Assembly (NCBI RefSeq): GCF_008364845.1
Contig: NZ_VTTP01000002.1
Coordinates: forward strand, 1 to 64,000
Direction of reading: 5' to 3'
DNA length: 64,000 bases
Origin: Actinotalea subterranea
Lineage (GTDB): Bacteria; Actinomycetota; Actinomycetes; Actinomycetales; Cellulomonadaceae
Part shown: in pieces, positions 16,694 through 25,104 of the stretch
Position numbering within the stretch: the stretch's first letter is position 1
Layout: every line of letters begins with the position of its first letter
Translations under genes and position numbers: made by a program
Notes under the pieces: generated by a model
What the model saw: only the letters and a program-made list of their open reading frames with translations
Told to the model about the DNA's origin: nothing
Databases searched by the model: none

Positions 16694-17604
16694 CCGACGG
16701 CTCCGCGGCCCCGCCGCGGGGCGACGTCGACGTCGTCATCCCGTACTGGGGCGAGCCCGAGTACCTGCGCCAGGCGGTCCAGAGCGTCCTCGCGCAGACC
16801 GTGCCGCACTGGCGCCTCACGGTGCTCGACGACGCCTACCCGTCCGACTGGGCCGGCGCCTACCTCGAGGGCCTCGACGACCCGCGGATCCGGTACGTCC
16901 GCAACGCCGAGAACCAGGGCATCACCGCCGCGTTCCAGCGGTCCGTCGAGCTCGCGACCGCCGACATCGTCGTCGTGTGCGGCTGCGACGACCTGCTGCG
17001 GCCCACGTACGTCGAGACCGTGCTGCGCGCCTACGCGGAGCACCCCGACGTGGACATCGTGCAGCCGGGCGTCGACGTCATCGACGGCGACGGACAGGTG
17101 GTCCGCACGCTCGCCGACACCGTCAAGCAGCGGCTCATCCGCCCCCGCGTGGCCGGGCCCACGGTCCTCGGGGGAGAGGCGCTCGCCGTGACCCTCCTGC
17201 ACGGGGACTGGCTGTACTGGCCCTCGCTCGCGTTCCGGCGCTCGCGGCTCGCCGCCACGCCGTTCAGGGCGGGGTTCCCGATCGTGCTCGACCTCGCGGT
17301 CGTCATGGACCTGCTGTGCGACGGCGCGACCATGCTGCTCGAGCCCACCGTCTGCTTCGCGTACCGGCGCCACCACGCGAGCGCGTCATCCGTCGAGCTC
17401 CTCGACGGCGACCGGTTCGCGGGGGAGCGCGACTACTTCCGCCTCGCCGCCGGCCTCGTCGCCGAGAAGGGCTGGCGCCGTGCCGCCCGTGCCGCGCGCC
17501 TGCACGTCTCCTCGCGCCTGCACGCGCTCACCCTGCTGCCCACCGCGGTCCTGCGGCGCCCCCGCGCCGTGCCGATGCTGCTGCGCCACGCCCTCGCGCC
17601 CTGA
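16690..17604 (+). CDS. GT2 family glycosyltransferase
   Basis: A 304-residue GT-A enzyme: VDVVIPYWGEPEYLRQAVQSVL at the N-terminus, donor Asp around TVLDDAYPSD, and a CGCDDLL metal-site motif. A WLYWPSLAFRR segment and a basic C-terminus follow. It is the last gene of a three-gene rightward operon with overlapping starts (ATGA with the DUF2304 gene). The acceptor and donor cannot be read from the sequence. A 25-base tandem repeat begins directly after its stop. Confidence 0.85.
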   Translation: MTDGSAAPPRGDVDVVIPYWGEPEYLRQAVQSVLAQTVPHWRLTVLDDAYPSDWAGAYLEGLDDPRIRYVRNAENQGITAAFQRSVELATADIVVVCGCDDLLRPTYVETVLRAYAEHPDVDIVQPGVDVIDGDGQVVRTLADTVKQRLIRPRVAGPTVLGGEALAVTLLHGDWLYWPSLAFRRSRLAATPFRAGFPIVLDLAVVMDLLCDGATMLLEPTVCFAYRRHHASASSVELLDGDRFAGERDYFRLAAGLVAEKGWRRAARAARLHVSSRLHALTLLPTAVLRRPRAVPMLLRHALAP

Positions 17605-17605
17605 T

Positions 17606-17655
17606 CAGGCCCGACGCCTGCGGCGCAGCTCAGGCCCGACGCCTGCGGCGTAGCT
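17606..17655. repeat. 25-bp tandem duplication between convergent genes
   Basis: Two copies (17606-17630 and 17631-17655) differ at one position. The right copy contains the last codons and stop of the leftward flippase-glycosyltransferase gene; the left copy is a duplication just outside it. Each copy holds a short AGGC/GCCT inverted repeat, so the pair may act as a weak bidirectional terminator between the convergent genes. Confidence 0.8.
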
Positions 17656-19705
17656 CACGGACGCAGCGCACCAGCATCCAGCGCGACCTGGCCACCTCTC
17701 GGGGGCCACGGGGCCGCGCGGTGCTCGCGTTCGCCTCGTGGAACCGTCGCTGGACCGAGCGCAGCTCGAGGTGCGTCATGCTGCCCGCGACGTTGCCGTA
17801 CAGGGCGATCCACAGGTCGTGCGACTCGGTGAGCAGCGCAGGGAACGGCAGCACCCGGGCGAGCGCGGAACGCCGCACGCCCATCGCGCAGCCGTAGTAC
17901 GGCCGGTTGCCGGCGAGGACCCCGAGGACGTTGCGCACGTGCCGCGTGCTGTCCGCGGCGCGCAGGTGCCAGTCCGCCTGACCGTACGGGCCGCGCAGGC
18001 GCTCGGGCCCGCCCAGCGTGCCCAGGTTGGTGGCCACGACCTGCGTCCGGTCCAGCGCCTCGACCATCGCTGCCACCCGCCCGTCGACCCACACGTCGTC
18101 CTGGTCGCACAGGAGCACGTACTCGCCCCGCGAGCGGCGCAGGGCCTCCTCGAACGTGCGCACGTACCCGCGGTTCTGCGCATGCTCCACGAGCACGACG
18201 CGCGGGTCGCCGATCCCGCGCACCACCGCGACCGTGTCGTCCCGGGAGGCGTCGTCGACGACGACGACCTCGTCGTCCGGGCCGAGCTGCCCGAGCACTG
18301 AGGAGAGCTGCTCGACGACGTACGCGGCGCCGTCGTACGTCGCGAGGCACACGCTCACGCGAGGGGTGGGGTGCGGCGCGTCAGGGGCGAGGGAGGCGTC
18401 GGCGGGTGCCGGGGGCGCCTCGGTGGCTGCCGTGCCGGTGCGGACGTCCCGCAGGAGCGCCCACAGGTGCACCGCGACGCCGAGCACCGGCCCCGCCGCG
18501 AGCGCCAGGATCGCGCGCGGCGCGATGTCCAGGGGGGTGAGCAGCACCCCGACCGCGGCGACGACCGCCACGACCCAGCCGCCGAGGAACGGGACGTGCA
18601 GGGTCAGCGCCTGGCACAGCGCACCCGTCAGGGTCAGCAGCGCGATGGCCGTCGCGGCGAGCGTGAGGCCCGCGAGGACGGGGCCCTCGACCCGGTACCC
18701 GGGACCCAGGAGACCCATGATCCAGGGCCCGACGAGCCAGGCGGCACCCGCACCCGCCACGCCCACGACGGCGACGAGCCGGGCGATCGGCGCGAGCGCG
18801 CGCAGGCCGCGGTCGCGATGGATCACGAAGTGGGAGACCGCGACGCCCTGGTAGGCGGTCAGCGGGATCATCAGCGGCGCCCGGGTCAGGGAGATCGCCA
18901 GCAGCAGCGGCGCCGCACCGGCGTACTGCGCGGCAGGTGTCGTCGCCGACAGGAGCACGGGGAAGCCGACCACGAGGAGCGCGCTCGCCCCGGACGCGAG
19001 CCCCGCCGCGAGCACGCGCCGCAGGAACACCTGCAGGCTGCTGTCGAGGCGGGCCCCCGCCGCCGAGCGCGCCTCACGCGAGACGAGCAGGTACCCGGCC
19101 CAGGTGAGGGTCGCGGCGACCGCGCCGGCGGCGGCGCCCAGCACCGTCCCGACGGCGACGAGCCCGAGGGCAACGAGGGCCAGGCGCACGAGCGAGTCGG
19201 CCGCGACGACGCCCGAGTACGTGCGCCAGCTCCGCCGGCCCGCGAGGGAGCCGACGACGACGGAGTGCGCCGCGAACGCCGCGACGGCGAGGCAGACGAG
19301 TGCGGCGAGCCGGCCCGGCTCCGCGGGGAAGAGTCGGGGCGCCCACCACGGGGCGCTCGCGCCGAGCACCGCTGCGAGCGCGAGCCCGGCGCCCAGGCCC
19401 ACGGCCAGCACCCGGGGCCGGCGCGGCGCGGACCCGTCCGGCGTCGGCGCCAGACGCGCGGCCGTCACGGCCCGTGTGGTCTCGACCGACATGCCGCTCA
19501 GGACGCCGAAGCACGCGAAGAGCGCCGACCAGAAGGTCACGAACTGCGTGTTGAGCGACACCGGCAGGAGCAGGCGCGCAGCGAGCACCAGGGCGATGTA
19601 GCCGGTGCCCGCGGACACCGCCGTCGCGACCGCGATCCGCACGCTGTCGGCGCGACCGATCGTCGGCTCGGGAGGCGCCTGGGCCGGTGTCTCGGCCGCG
19701 CTCAT
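17630..19705 (-). CDS. fusion of polysaccharide flippase-like membrane domain and GT2 glycosyltransferase
   Basis: A 691-residue protein. Residues ~20-430 are very hydrophobic, with about twelve helices resembling MOP-superfamily (Wzx/MATE-like) polysaccharide exporters, including a loop around ATTPAAQYAGAAPLLLA and an early ETTRAV. After a linker rich in Ala, Pro and Asp (about 430-455) comes a complete GT-A domain: RVSVCLATYDGAAYVVEQL, VVVVDDASRDDT, LLCDQDDVW, and a C-terminal W/R-rich segment, all typical of GT2 rhamnosyl or galactosyl transferases. A single open frame spans both parts, so the fusion looks real. GAGGGG lies six bases before the ATG at 19705. It may couple chain completion to export (inference). 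Confidence 0.8.
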   Translation of the reverse strand: MSAAETPAQAPPEPTIGRADSVRIAVATAVSAGTGYIALVLAARLLLPVSLNTQFVTFWSALFACFGVLSGMSVETTRAVTAARLAPTPDGSAPRRPRVLAVGLGAGLALAAVLGASAPWWAPRLFPAEPGRLAALVCLAVAAFAAHSVVVGSLAGRRSWRTYSGVVAADSLVRLALVALGLVAVGTVLGAAAGAVAATLTWAGYLLVSREARSAAGARLDSSLQVFLRRVLAAGLASGASALLVVGFPVLLSATTPAAQYAGAAPLLLAISLTRAPLMIPLTAYQGVAVSHFVIHRDRGLRALAPIARLVAVVGVAGAGAAWLVGPWIMGLLGPGYRVEGPVLAGLTLAATAIALLTLTGALCQALTLHVPFLGGWVVAVVAAVGVLLTPLDIAPRAILALAAGPVLGVAVHLWALLRDVRTGTAATEAPPAPADASLAPDAPHPTPRVSVCLATYDGAAYVVEQLSSVLGQLGPDDEVVVVDDASRDDTVAVVRGIGDPRVVLVEHAQNRGYVRTFEEALRRSRGEYVLLCDQDDVWVDGRVAAMVEALDRTQVVATNLGTLGGPERLRGPYGQADWHLRAADSTRHVRNVLGVLAGNRPYYGCAMGVRRSALARVLPFPALLTESHDLWIALYGNVAGSMTHLELRSVQRRFHEANASTARPRGPREVARSRWMLVRCVRELRRRRRA

Positions 19706-19802
19706 GCTCGTCCCCTCGCCGGAGTCCGCCGACGGTGCGTCGGCCGGGCCCGGCCGGTCCTGCTCCGGTCCGTGCGCCGGCCGGTCGCGAGCCGCCCTAG
19801 TG

Positions 19803-19808
19803 TACGTT
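19803..19808 (+). promoter_or_regulatory. -10 box deciding the start of the GT2 gene at 19816
   Basis: TACGTT ends seven bases before the ATG at 19816, and no Shine-Dalgarno sequence is present, so this would be a leaderless transcript. The in-frame TTG at 19807 overlaps the box and is therefore not a likely start. Confidence 0.45.
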
Positions 19809-19815
19809 GACCGCC

Positions 19816-20835
19816 ATGCCGAACGGCCCCGAACCGCACGCGTCGGGCGCCTCGCACCCCGCCCGGGCGGGGGACGCCGTCGGCGCCGTCGTCACCGCGT
19901 TCAACCCCTCCGCGGGCCTCCTCGACGCGTGCCGCAGCCTCGTCGGCCAGGTCGCCCTCGTCGTGGTCGTGGACGACGGCAGCACCCGGCCCGACGACGC
20001 GCTCCTCGACGGCTGCGCCGAGCTCGGCGCCGTCGTCGTGCGGCACGGCTCGAACCGGGGGATCGGCGCGGCGCTGAACACGGGCGTCCGCGAGGTGCGC
20101 GAGCGGCTCGGCTCGGCGTGCGAGCACGTGCTGACCCTCGACCAGGACTCCGTCGTGCCGCCCGGGTACGTCGCGGCGCTCCTGCGGGCCGGCCGCCAGG
20201 CGCACGCCGCGGGCCTGCGCGTCGCGATGGTGGGCCCCGCCCGCGCGGGCAGCATCCGACCCGCCGCCGCGCGCCGGGGCCCGGGACGTGGCGCCTCGGC
20301 CGGGCCGAGGTCCGACCGCGCGGACCACCCGGACCACCCGGACCACCCGGCGAACCACCCCGCCGTCGTGCACAGCCGCGAGCCGATCCAGTCCGGCCTG
20401 CTCGTCGCGTGCGCCGCGCTCGACGAGCTCGGGACGTTCGCGGACGAGCTCTTCATCGACGGCGTGGACACGGACCTCTACCTGCGCGCGACCGGCCGAG
20501 GGTGGGCCGCCGTCGCGGCGCCGGGCACGCACCTCGAGCACGCGCTCGGGCAGGTGCACGCCGTGGGTGGTCGGGACGGAGGCCGGCCGCGCCTCTCGCT
20601 CGTGCACGCCGCACCGTTCCGCTACTACTACATCGTGCGGAACCGGGTGCACCTCGTGCGGCGGCACGGCAGGCGTGCACCGGCCTGGGCGGCGACCGCG
20701 GTGCTGCGCGACGCCCGCCACCTGCTCGTGACGACGGCGCTCGTCCCCGGTCGCCGCGCACGTCTCGCGCACGCGGCGACCGGGCTCGTGCACGGTCTGC
20801 GCGGCGTCGTCGGGCCGCGCACGCCGGGTCGCTAG
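19816..20835 (+). CDS. GT2 family glycosyltransferase (rhamnosyltransferase-like)
   Basis: A 339-residue protein. It begins VGAVVTAFNPSAGLLDACRSL, has VVVVDDGSTRPD and the LTLDQDSVVPPGY motif, then QSGLLVACAALDELG and FIDGVDTDLYLRA, which match rhamnosyltransferases of the RfbF/GTF2 type. Between the two halves a 25-residue insert contains three Asp-His-Pro repeats encoded by an exact 9-base tandem repeat (20323-20349); it probably sits in a surface loop. The C-terminal region RYYYIVRNRVHL is a common feature of these enzymes. It is divergent from the flippase fusion. Confidence 0.85.
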   Translation: MPNGPEPHASGASHPARAGDAVGAVVTAFNPSAGLLDACRSLVGQVALVVVVDDGSTRPDDALLDGCAELGAVVVRHGSNRGIGAALNTGVREVRERLGSACEHVLTLDQDSVVPPGYVAALLRAGRQAHAAGLRVAMVGPARAGSIRPAAARRGPGRGASAGPRSDRADHPDHPDHPANHPAVVHSREPIQSGLLVACAALDELGTFADELFIDGVDTDLYLRATGRGWAAVAAPGTHLEHALGQVHAVGGRDGGRPRLSLVHAAPFRYYYIVRNRVHLVRRHGRRAPAWAATAVLRDARHLLVTTALVPGRRARLAHAATGLVHGLRGVVGPRTPGR

Positions 20836-20866
20836 GCCGTCGGGCTCCGCGGCGTCCGCACGTTGC

Positions 20867-20872
20867 TAGGGT
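20867..20872 (+). promoter_or_regulatory. -10 box for the membrane protein gene at 20902
   Basis: TAGGGT lies 29 bases before ATG 20902 and would give a leader of about 22 bases carrying GAGG. Unlike most boxes in this window it feeds a conventional leadered mRNA. Confidence 0.4.
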
Positions 20873-20901
20873 GAGGCGCCCTTCCACGACTCCCGAGGAC
20901 G

Positions 20902-22905
20902 ATGCGCCGGCCGATGAGCTCAACCGACACCGCCCCCAGTCGGCCGACCGGCGCCGCGGCGGACGCCGCTCCGGCCGCCCCGCGCACGAGCCTGCCGCAC
21001 CTGCTCCGCTCGCTCAGGGGACGGTCCTGGTGGGTCGCCGGGCCGCTCGTGCTCTACGCGGTCCTCGTGCTGCTGGGCGTCACGCAGTCCTCGATCGGCA
21101 TCACGGGCCTGCGCGAGGACCCCTCGGCCTCCGACCCGGCGATGATCGGCGGGGCCGTCGGGATCCGCAGCGACGAGTACCTCACGTCGACGCCGCTCCT
21201 GCTGGGCATCACCGCGACCGGCTCCGCCGACGACCAGAACCCGCTCACGGCCCCGCAGGGCTTCACGACGCAGATGCCCTCGGGCGTCGTCTCGTCCGTC
21301 GTGCTCTTCGACGGCACGATGCTCCAGGCGGGCCCGCTGCTGCCCGACCAGATGCTCATCGCGGCACGCTGGTGGCTGCCGTTCCTGCTGCTGTTCCTCG
21401 GCGCGCCCGCGTTCGTCCACACGCTCACCGGGAACCGCTGGCTCGGGCTCGTCGCCGCGCTCCTCATCGTCGCGACACCCGGCAGCGCGTGGTGGTCGTT
21501 CAGCCCGCTCGGCATCCTCGGCTTCACGCTCGCCGGGGCCGCCGCGATGCAACGCGTCCAGGCGAGCCTCGAGCTGCGGCGCTATGGCCGTGCGGCCGCG
21601 TGGTGCGCGGGCGGCGGCATCCTGCTCGCCCGGACGCCGCTGCACTACCAGCCGTGGGCCATCGTGGTCGGGCTCACCATCCTGGCCGTCGCGATCGCCG
21701 GCATGGTCGCGACCCGGGAACGCCTGCGCAGCGGCCTCGTCGCGGTCGGCGCGACCGGCGGCCTCGCACTGCTCCTCGCGGGCGGCGTCCTGCTCGAGAA
21801 CCTCGAGTCCATCCGCGCGACGCTCGGCACGAGCTATCCCGGCGCGCGGGTCGCCGCAGGCAGCCCCAACCAGATCGAGGAGATCTTCGGCGCGACGAGC
21901 CTCGTGAACCTCAAGCACCTGACGGTGCTCGAGTCGAACCCCAGCGAGGTCGCCTCGGCGTTCGCGGTCGCTGCGGTCTGGGCCGTGCTCCTGCTCGTCG
22001 CGGGCGTGCGGTTCCGCGACCGCGGGCACCGCGTGGCCACCACGACCATGCTCGGCTTCACGGGCTTCTGGTTCGCGTGGTCCATGGTCGAGTTCGGTGG
22101 GTGGGCCACCCACATCCCGCTCCTGAGCATGGTCCCGGCGAACCGCTCGACCGACGTGCTCGGGTACCTGGCGGTCCTGCTCCTGTGCCTCGTGCTGCCC
22201 GGCGCCCCCCGCGCGGGCCTGCGACGCTCGGCACTCGTCGCGGGGTCGATCGCCCTCCTCGCGGCGTACGCGGGCTCCATGATGTGGGCGCACACGATCC
22301 CCGACATGTCGACGACGACCATCTGGGTCTCGAGCCTCCTCCTCGGCGCCGTCGTCCTCGTCGTGACCCGTCGGCCCGACTGGTGGGTCGGGTACGCCGC
22401 CGCGGTTGCCCTCGGTGCGCTGCTCATCTGGAACGTCAACCCCGTGCTCTTCGGTCTCGCCGACCTGCGCGGCAGTGCGACCGCGCAGGCGATGCTCGCC
22501 GACGGCGCCGAGGCGCGCGCCGACGGCGAGGTGTGGGCCACCGACGACCTCTACGTCGACGCGCTCCTGACCGCGACGGGCGTGCCGTCGCTGTCCAGCC
22601 GCCAGCTCGCCGGGCCGGTCGAGGACGCGTGGCGCGAGCTCGACCCGACGGGCGCGAACGAGCTCGCCTGGAACCGTGGCGGCTCGTTCATCACCTTCGA
22701 GTGGACGGACGCCGAGGAGCTCGTCTTCACCAACCCGGCCCCCGACGTCATCCGGGTGTCCGGCTCCCCGTGCGAGGTCGCCGAGCGCCTCCCGGCCCTG
22801 ACGACGGTCGTCTCGGGGCGCGAGCTGACCGACACCTGCCTCGTGCCCGACGGGACCATCACGTGGGGCGGGGCGCCGCGCTGGGTCTACACGGTCACGG
22901 GCTGA
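20902..22905 (+). CDS. large multi-pass membrane protein of polysaccharide loci (unknown function)
   Basis: A 667-residue protein with about a dozen transmembrane helices and a C-terminal soluble domain of about 140 residues (from near residue 520). The first external loop has SIGITGLREDPSASDPAMIGG and GIRSDEYLTSTPLLLG. This layout, a GT-C-like membrane body with an outer C-terminal domain, is common in actinobacterial surface-polysaccharide clusters, but I do not recognise a characterised member. ATG 20902 has GAGG three bases upstream; ATG 20914 is an alternative. By position it may be a lipid-linked-sugar-using transferase, or help polymerise or export the glycan. Confidence 0.7.
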   Translation: MRRPMSSTDTAPSRPTGAAADAAPAAPRTSLPHLLRSLRGRSWWVAGPLVLYAVLVLLGVTQSSIGITGLREDPSASDPAMIGGAVGIRSDEYLTSTPLLLGITATGSADDQNPLTAPQGFTTQMPSGVVSSVVLFDGTMLQAGPLLPDQMLIAARWWLPFLLLFLGAPAFVHTLTGNRWLGLVAALLIVATPGSAWWSFSPLGILGFTLAGAAAMQRVQASLELRRYGRAAAWCAGGGILLARTPLHYQPWAIVVGLTILAVAIAGMVATRERLRSGLVAVGATGGLALLLAGGVLLENLESIRATLGTSYPGARVAAGSPNQIEEIFGATSLVNLKHLTVLESNPSEVASAFAVAAVWAVLLLVAGVRFRDRGHRVATTTMLGFTGFWFAWSMVEFGGWATHIPLLSMVPANRSTDVLGYLAVLLLCLVLPGAPRAGLRRSALVAGSIALLAAYAGSMMWAHTIPDMSTTTIWVSSLLLGAVVLVVTRRPDWWVGYAAAVALGALLIWNVNPVLFGLADLRGSATAQAMLADGAEARADGEVWATDDLYVDALLTATGVPSLSSRQLAGPVEDAWRELDPTGANELAWNRGGSFITFEWTDAEELVFTNPAPDVIRVSGSPCEVAERLPALTTVVSGRELTDTCLVPDGTITWGGAPRWVYTVTG

Positions 22906-23053
22906 CGATGCCCGGAACGGCTCACGAACCCGTGTCGACGAGCCGATGAGCAAGGAGAGCCCGGCGCAGCAGCGCCGACCAGGCGAGCCCGGACCCCGCT
23001 CCGCCGCAGCACGACCGGACGCCACGACCGACGCACCGCACTGGGAGCAGCAC

Positions 23054-25051
23054 ATGCAGACTCGGCCTGCCCTCGAGGACCACGGCCGCCAGGGGATCAG
23101 GCGCGCATGGGGCCTCACCCTCGCCACCGCCGTCGCCCTCACCCTCCCGCAGGGTGCGGCCTTCGCCGACGACGGGGACGGCTCGACGACGCTGACCGTC
23201 GACGCGACCGCGATCACCCTCGTGGTCGAGGGTGCGACCGAGACGTCACCGTCGAGCACCGACGCGCTGGTCGAGGTCGACGGCAGGCTCTACGACGTGC
23301 CCGACGACCTCGCCGGCGACGTCGAGACGGGCGACGGCGTCACCGTCACGCTCGAGGCCGACGCAGGGCTGACCGGCGTGGCCGCGCTCGAGGCGGCCGC
23401 CGCGGAGGACCCGCAGACGCAGGCCACCGCACGGGTCGTCGACGTCGAGCAGGTCACCGCCACGGTGGACCCCGGGACGGCGACCGACGGGCTCGTGACC
23501 GACGAGGTCGTCCTCGGGGCGCACACCCTGACCGTGCTCCCCGTGCACTTCGGCAGCCAGCCGAGCGTCGACCTCGCGTCGACCGCGACGGCCTCCGCGC
23601 AGTACTGGACCGAGCAGAGCGGCGGACGCATCTCGATGACCGCGCAGGTGCGGGGCTGGGCGCAGGTCGCCAAGCCGGCGTCGTGCACGCGGGACGACCT
23701 CAACGCGCTCTTCGCCGCCGCGCTCGTGGCGAACGGCGTCGGGGCGCCGACCGACACCCACCACGTCGCCGTGTACTTCCCGAACCTCTCCGCGTGCAGC
23801 TGGGCGGGTCTCGGCTCGGTCGGCAGCGGCTACGTCTGGGTCAACGGCATCAACCTCGTGGACGTGATCGCCCACGAGGTCGGCCACAACCTCGGCCTCG
23901 GCCACGCCAACGCGTACACGTGCCAGTCGGGTGCGACGCGCGTGCCGCTGTCCGCCACGTGCTCCGCGGTCGAGTACGCCGACGCCGCCGACGTCATGGG
24001 CTTCGCGCGGAACGCGGTGACGGGCAGCCTCAACACGGCGCTCGCGGACCTGCTCGGCCTGACCGTGTACACCGACGCCGGGTCGGTCGCGGCCGGCACC
24101 GCGCTGACCCTGTACCCCCTGACGTCCGTCACGGCGCCCCGGGCGCTGCGCATCACGGCGCCCGAGGGGCACCTGTTCGTGGACTTCCGGCCCGCCGTGG
24201 GCCGCGACGTGCGCCAGTCGGCGTGGGCCGGCGTCCAGGTCCACCTACGGCCCTACGGCAGCAACCAGAGCTACCTCCTCGACATGCAGCCGCAGACCGT
24301 GACGCCGTTCAGCGCCGTGAGCCTGCGTGCCGGGACCACCTGGGTGGTCCCGTCCACCGGAACCTCCGTGACGGTGCAGGGCGTCGGCTCAACGGCCCAG
24401 GTCGTGGTCAACGCCGGCACCGGCGGCACCGATGCGATCACGTCGTACATCACACGCGTCTACCGTGACCTGTTCGACCGCCCCGTCGACCAGGGCGGGC
24501 TCGACGCCTGGTCGGGCGCCCTGCGCAACGGCACGCCGCGCGTGGCCGTCGCCAACTCGATCACGTACTCCGACGAGTACCGGCTCGCCCTGATCACCGA
24601 GTCCTACCGGACGTACCTCTACCGCGAGCCGGAGCCGGCAGGTCACCGCGGCTGGCTCTCCGAGATGCGTCGCGGCGTGACGATCCAGGAGATGGAGGGC
24701 CTGTTCCTCGCCTCCGACGAGTACTACGCGCAGGCGGGCGGGACCGACGCGGCGTGGGTGCGGCGGATGTACGGCCACGTGCTCGACCGGCAGCCGTCCG
24801 CGGCCGAGGTCGCGGGCTGGGTGGGTGAGCTCGGGCGCGGCGCGGTCTCCCGGTACGGGGTCAGCATGGGCTTCCTGCTCTCGACCGAGTACCTCACGAC
24901 CGTCGTCGACGGCTACTACCAGCACCTCCTGGGCCGTCCGGTCGACGCGGGCGGTGCGCACACCTGGGTCACGGCGATCCAGCACGGCGCTCGCGTCGAG
25001 GCCATCATCGGGTCGATCGTCTCGAGCGACGAGTACTTCTACCGTCCCTGA
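23054..25051 (+). CDS. secreted M11-like zinc metalloprotease with C-terminal DUF4214 repeats
   Basis: A 665-residue secreted protein. Residues 1-38 form a signal peptide (twin Arg RRAW, hydrophobic core, AFA before DD). A propeptide-like region with V-rich beta strands follows, then the catalytic domain with the zinc site HEVGHNLGLGH (H274, H278, H284) and a Met-turn in ADVMGF; this fits the gametolysin-like (M11)/metzincin group. Cys pairs flank the site (SCTRDDL, SACSW, YTCQSG, ATCSA). Residues ~462-665 carry four copies of a DUF4214-type unit (YxxxLxRPVDxxG-like). ATG 23054 has GGGAG six bases upstream. There is no sortase motif, so it is secreted or glycan-associated. Confidence 0.85.
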   Translation: MQTRPALEDHGRQGIRRAWGLTLATAVALTLPQGAAFADDGDGSTTLTVDATAITLVVEGATETSPSSTDALVEVDGRLYDVPDDLAGDVETGDGVTVTLEADAGLTGVAALEAAAAEDPQTQATARVVDVEQVTATVDPGTATDGLVTDEVVLGAHTLTVLPVHFGSQPSVDLASTATASAQYWTEQSGGRISMTAQVRGWAQVAKPASCTRDDLNALFAAALVANGVGAPTDTHHVAVYFPNLSACSWAGLGSVGSGYVWVNGINLVDVIAHEVGHNLGLGHANAYTCQSGATRVPLSATCSAVEYADAADVMGFARNAVTGSLNTALADLLGLTVYTDAGSVAAGTALTLYPLTSVTAPRALRITAPEGHLFVDFRPAVGRDVRQSAWAGVQVHLRPYGSNQSYLLDMQPQTVTPFSAVSLRAGTTWVVPSTGTSVTVQGVGSTAQVVVNAGTGGTDAITSYITRVYRDLFDRPVDQGGLDAWSGALRNGTPRVAVANSITYSDEYRLALITESYRTYLYREPEPAGHRGWLSEMRRGVTIQEMEGLFLASDEYYAQAGGTDAAWVRRMYGHVLDRQPSAAEVAGWVGELGRGAVSRYGVSMGFLLSTEYLTTVVDGYYQHLLGRPVDAGGAHTWVTAIQHGARVEAIIGSIVSSDEYFYRP

Positions 25052-25060
25052 CGGCCGTGC

Positions 25061-25096
25061 CGTAGGTGGCGCACGGACGCCCGTGCGCCACCTACG
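25061..25096. terminator. perfect 16-bp hairpin after the metalloprotease gene
   Basis: CGTAGGTGGCGCACGG (25061-25076) and its exact complement (25081-25096) enclose a four-base ACGC loop. It starts nine bases after the metalloprotease stop and could end that transcript, though no T tract follows. Its right arm overlaps the TACGAT -10 box of the next gene, so it may also be a regulatory palindrome. Confidence 0.65.
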
Positions 25097-25098
25097 AT
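25093..25098 (+). promoter_or_regulatory. -10 box deciding the GTG start of the GT4 gene
   Basis: TACGAT ends six bases before GTG 25105, and no Shine-Dalgarno sequence lies between. An in-frame GTG at 25066 lies inside the hairpin and upstream of this box, so it is rejected as a start. Confidence 0.5.
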
Positions 25099-25104
25099 CA
25101 CTGC

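Noticed and set aside
19605-22949. Plus-strand frame of over 1,100 codons across the GT2 and membrane protein genes
   Set aside because: It is out of frame with two clearly recognisable genes and reads as Arg/Ala/Pro-rich noise.
22946-23053. Upstream ATG at 22946 for the metalloprotease
   Set aside because: It would put 36 polar residues before the signal peptide; ATG 23054 has GGGAG at the right distance and directly precedes the signal sequence.
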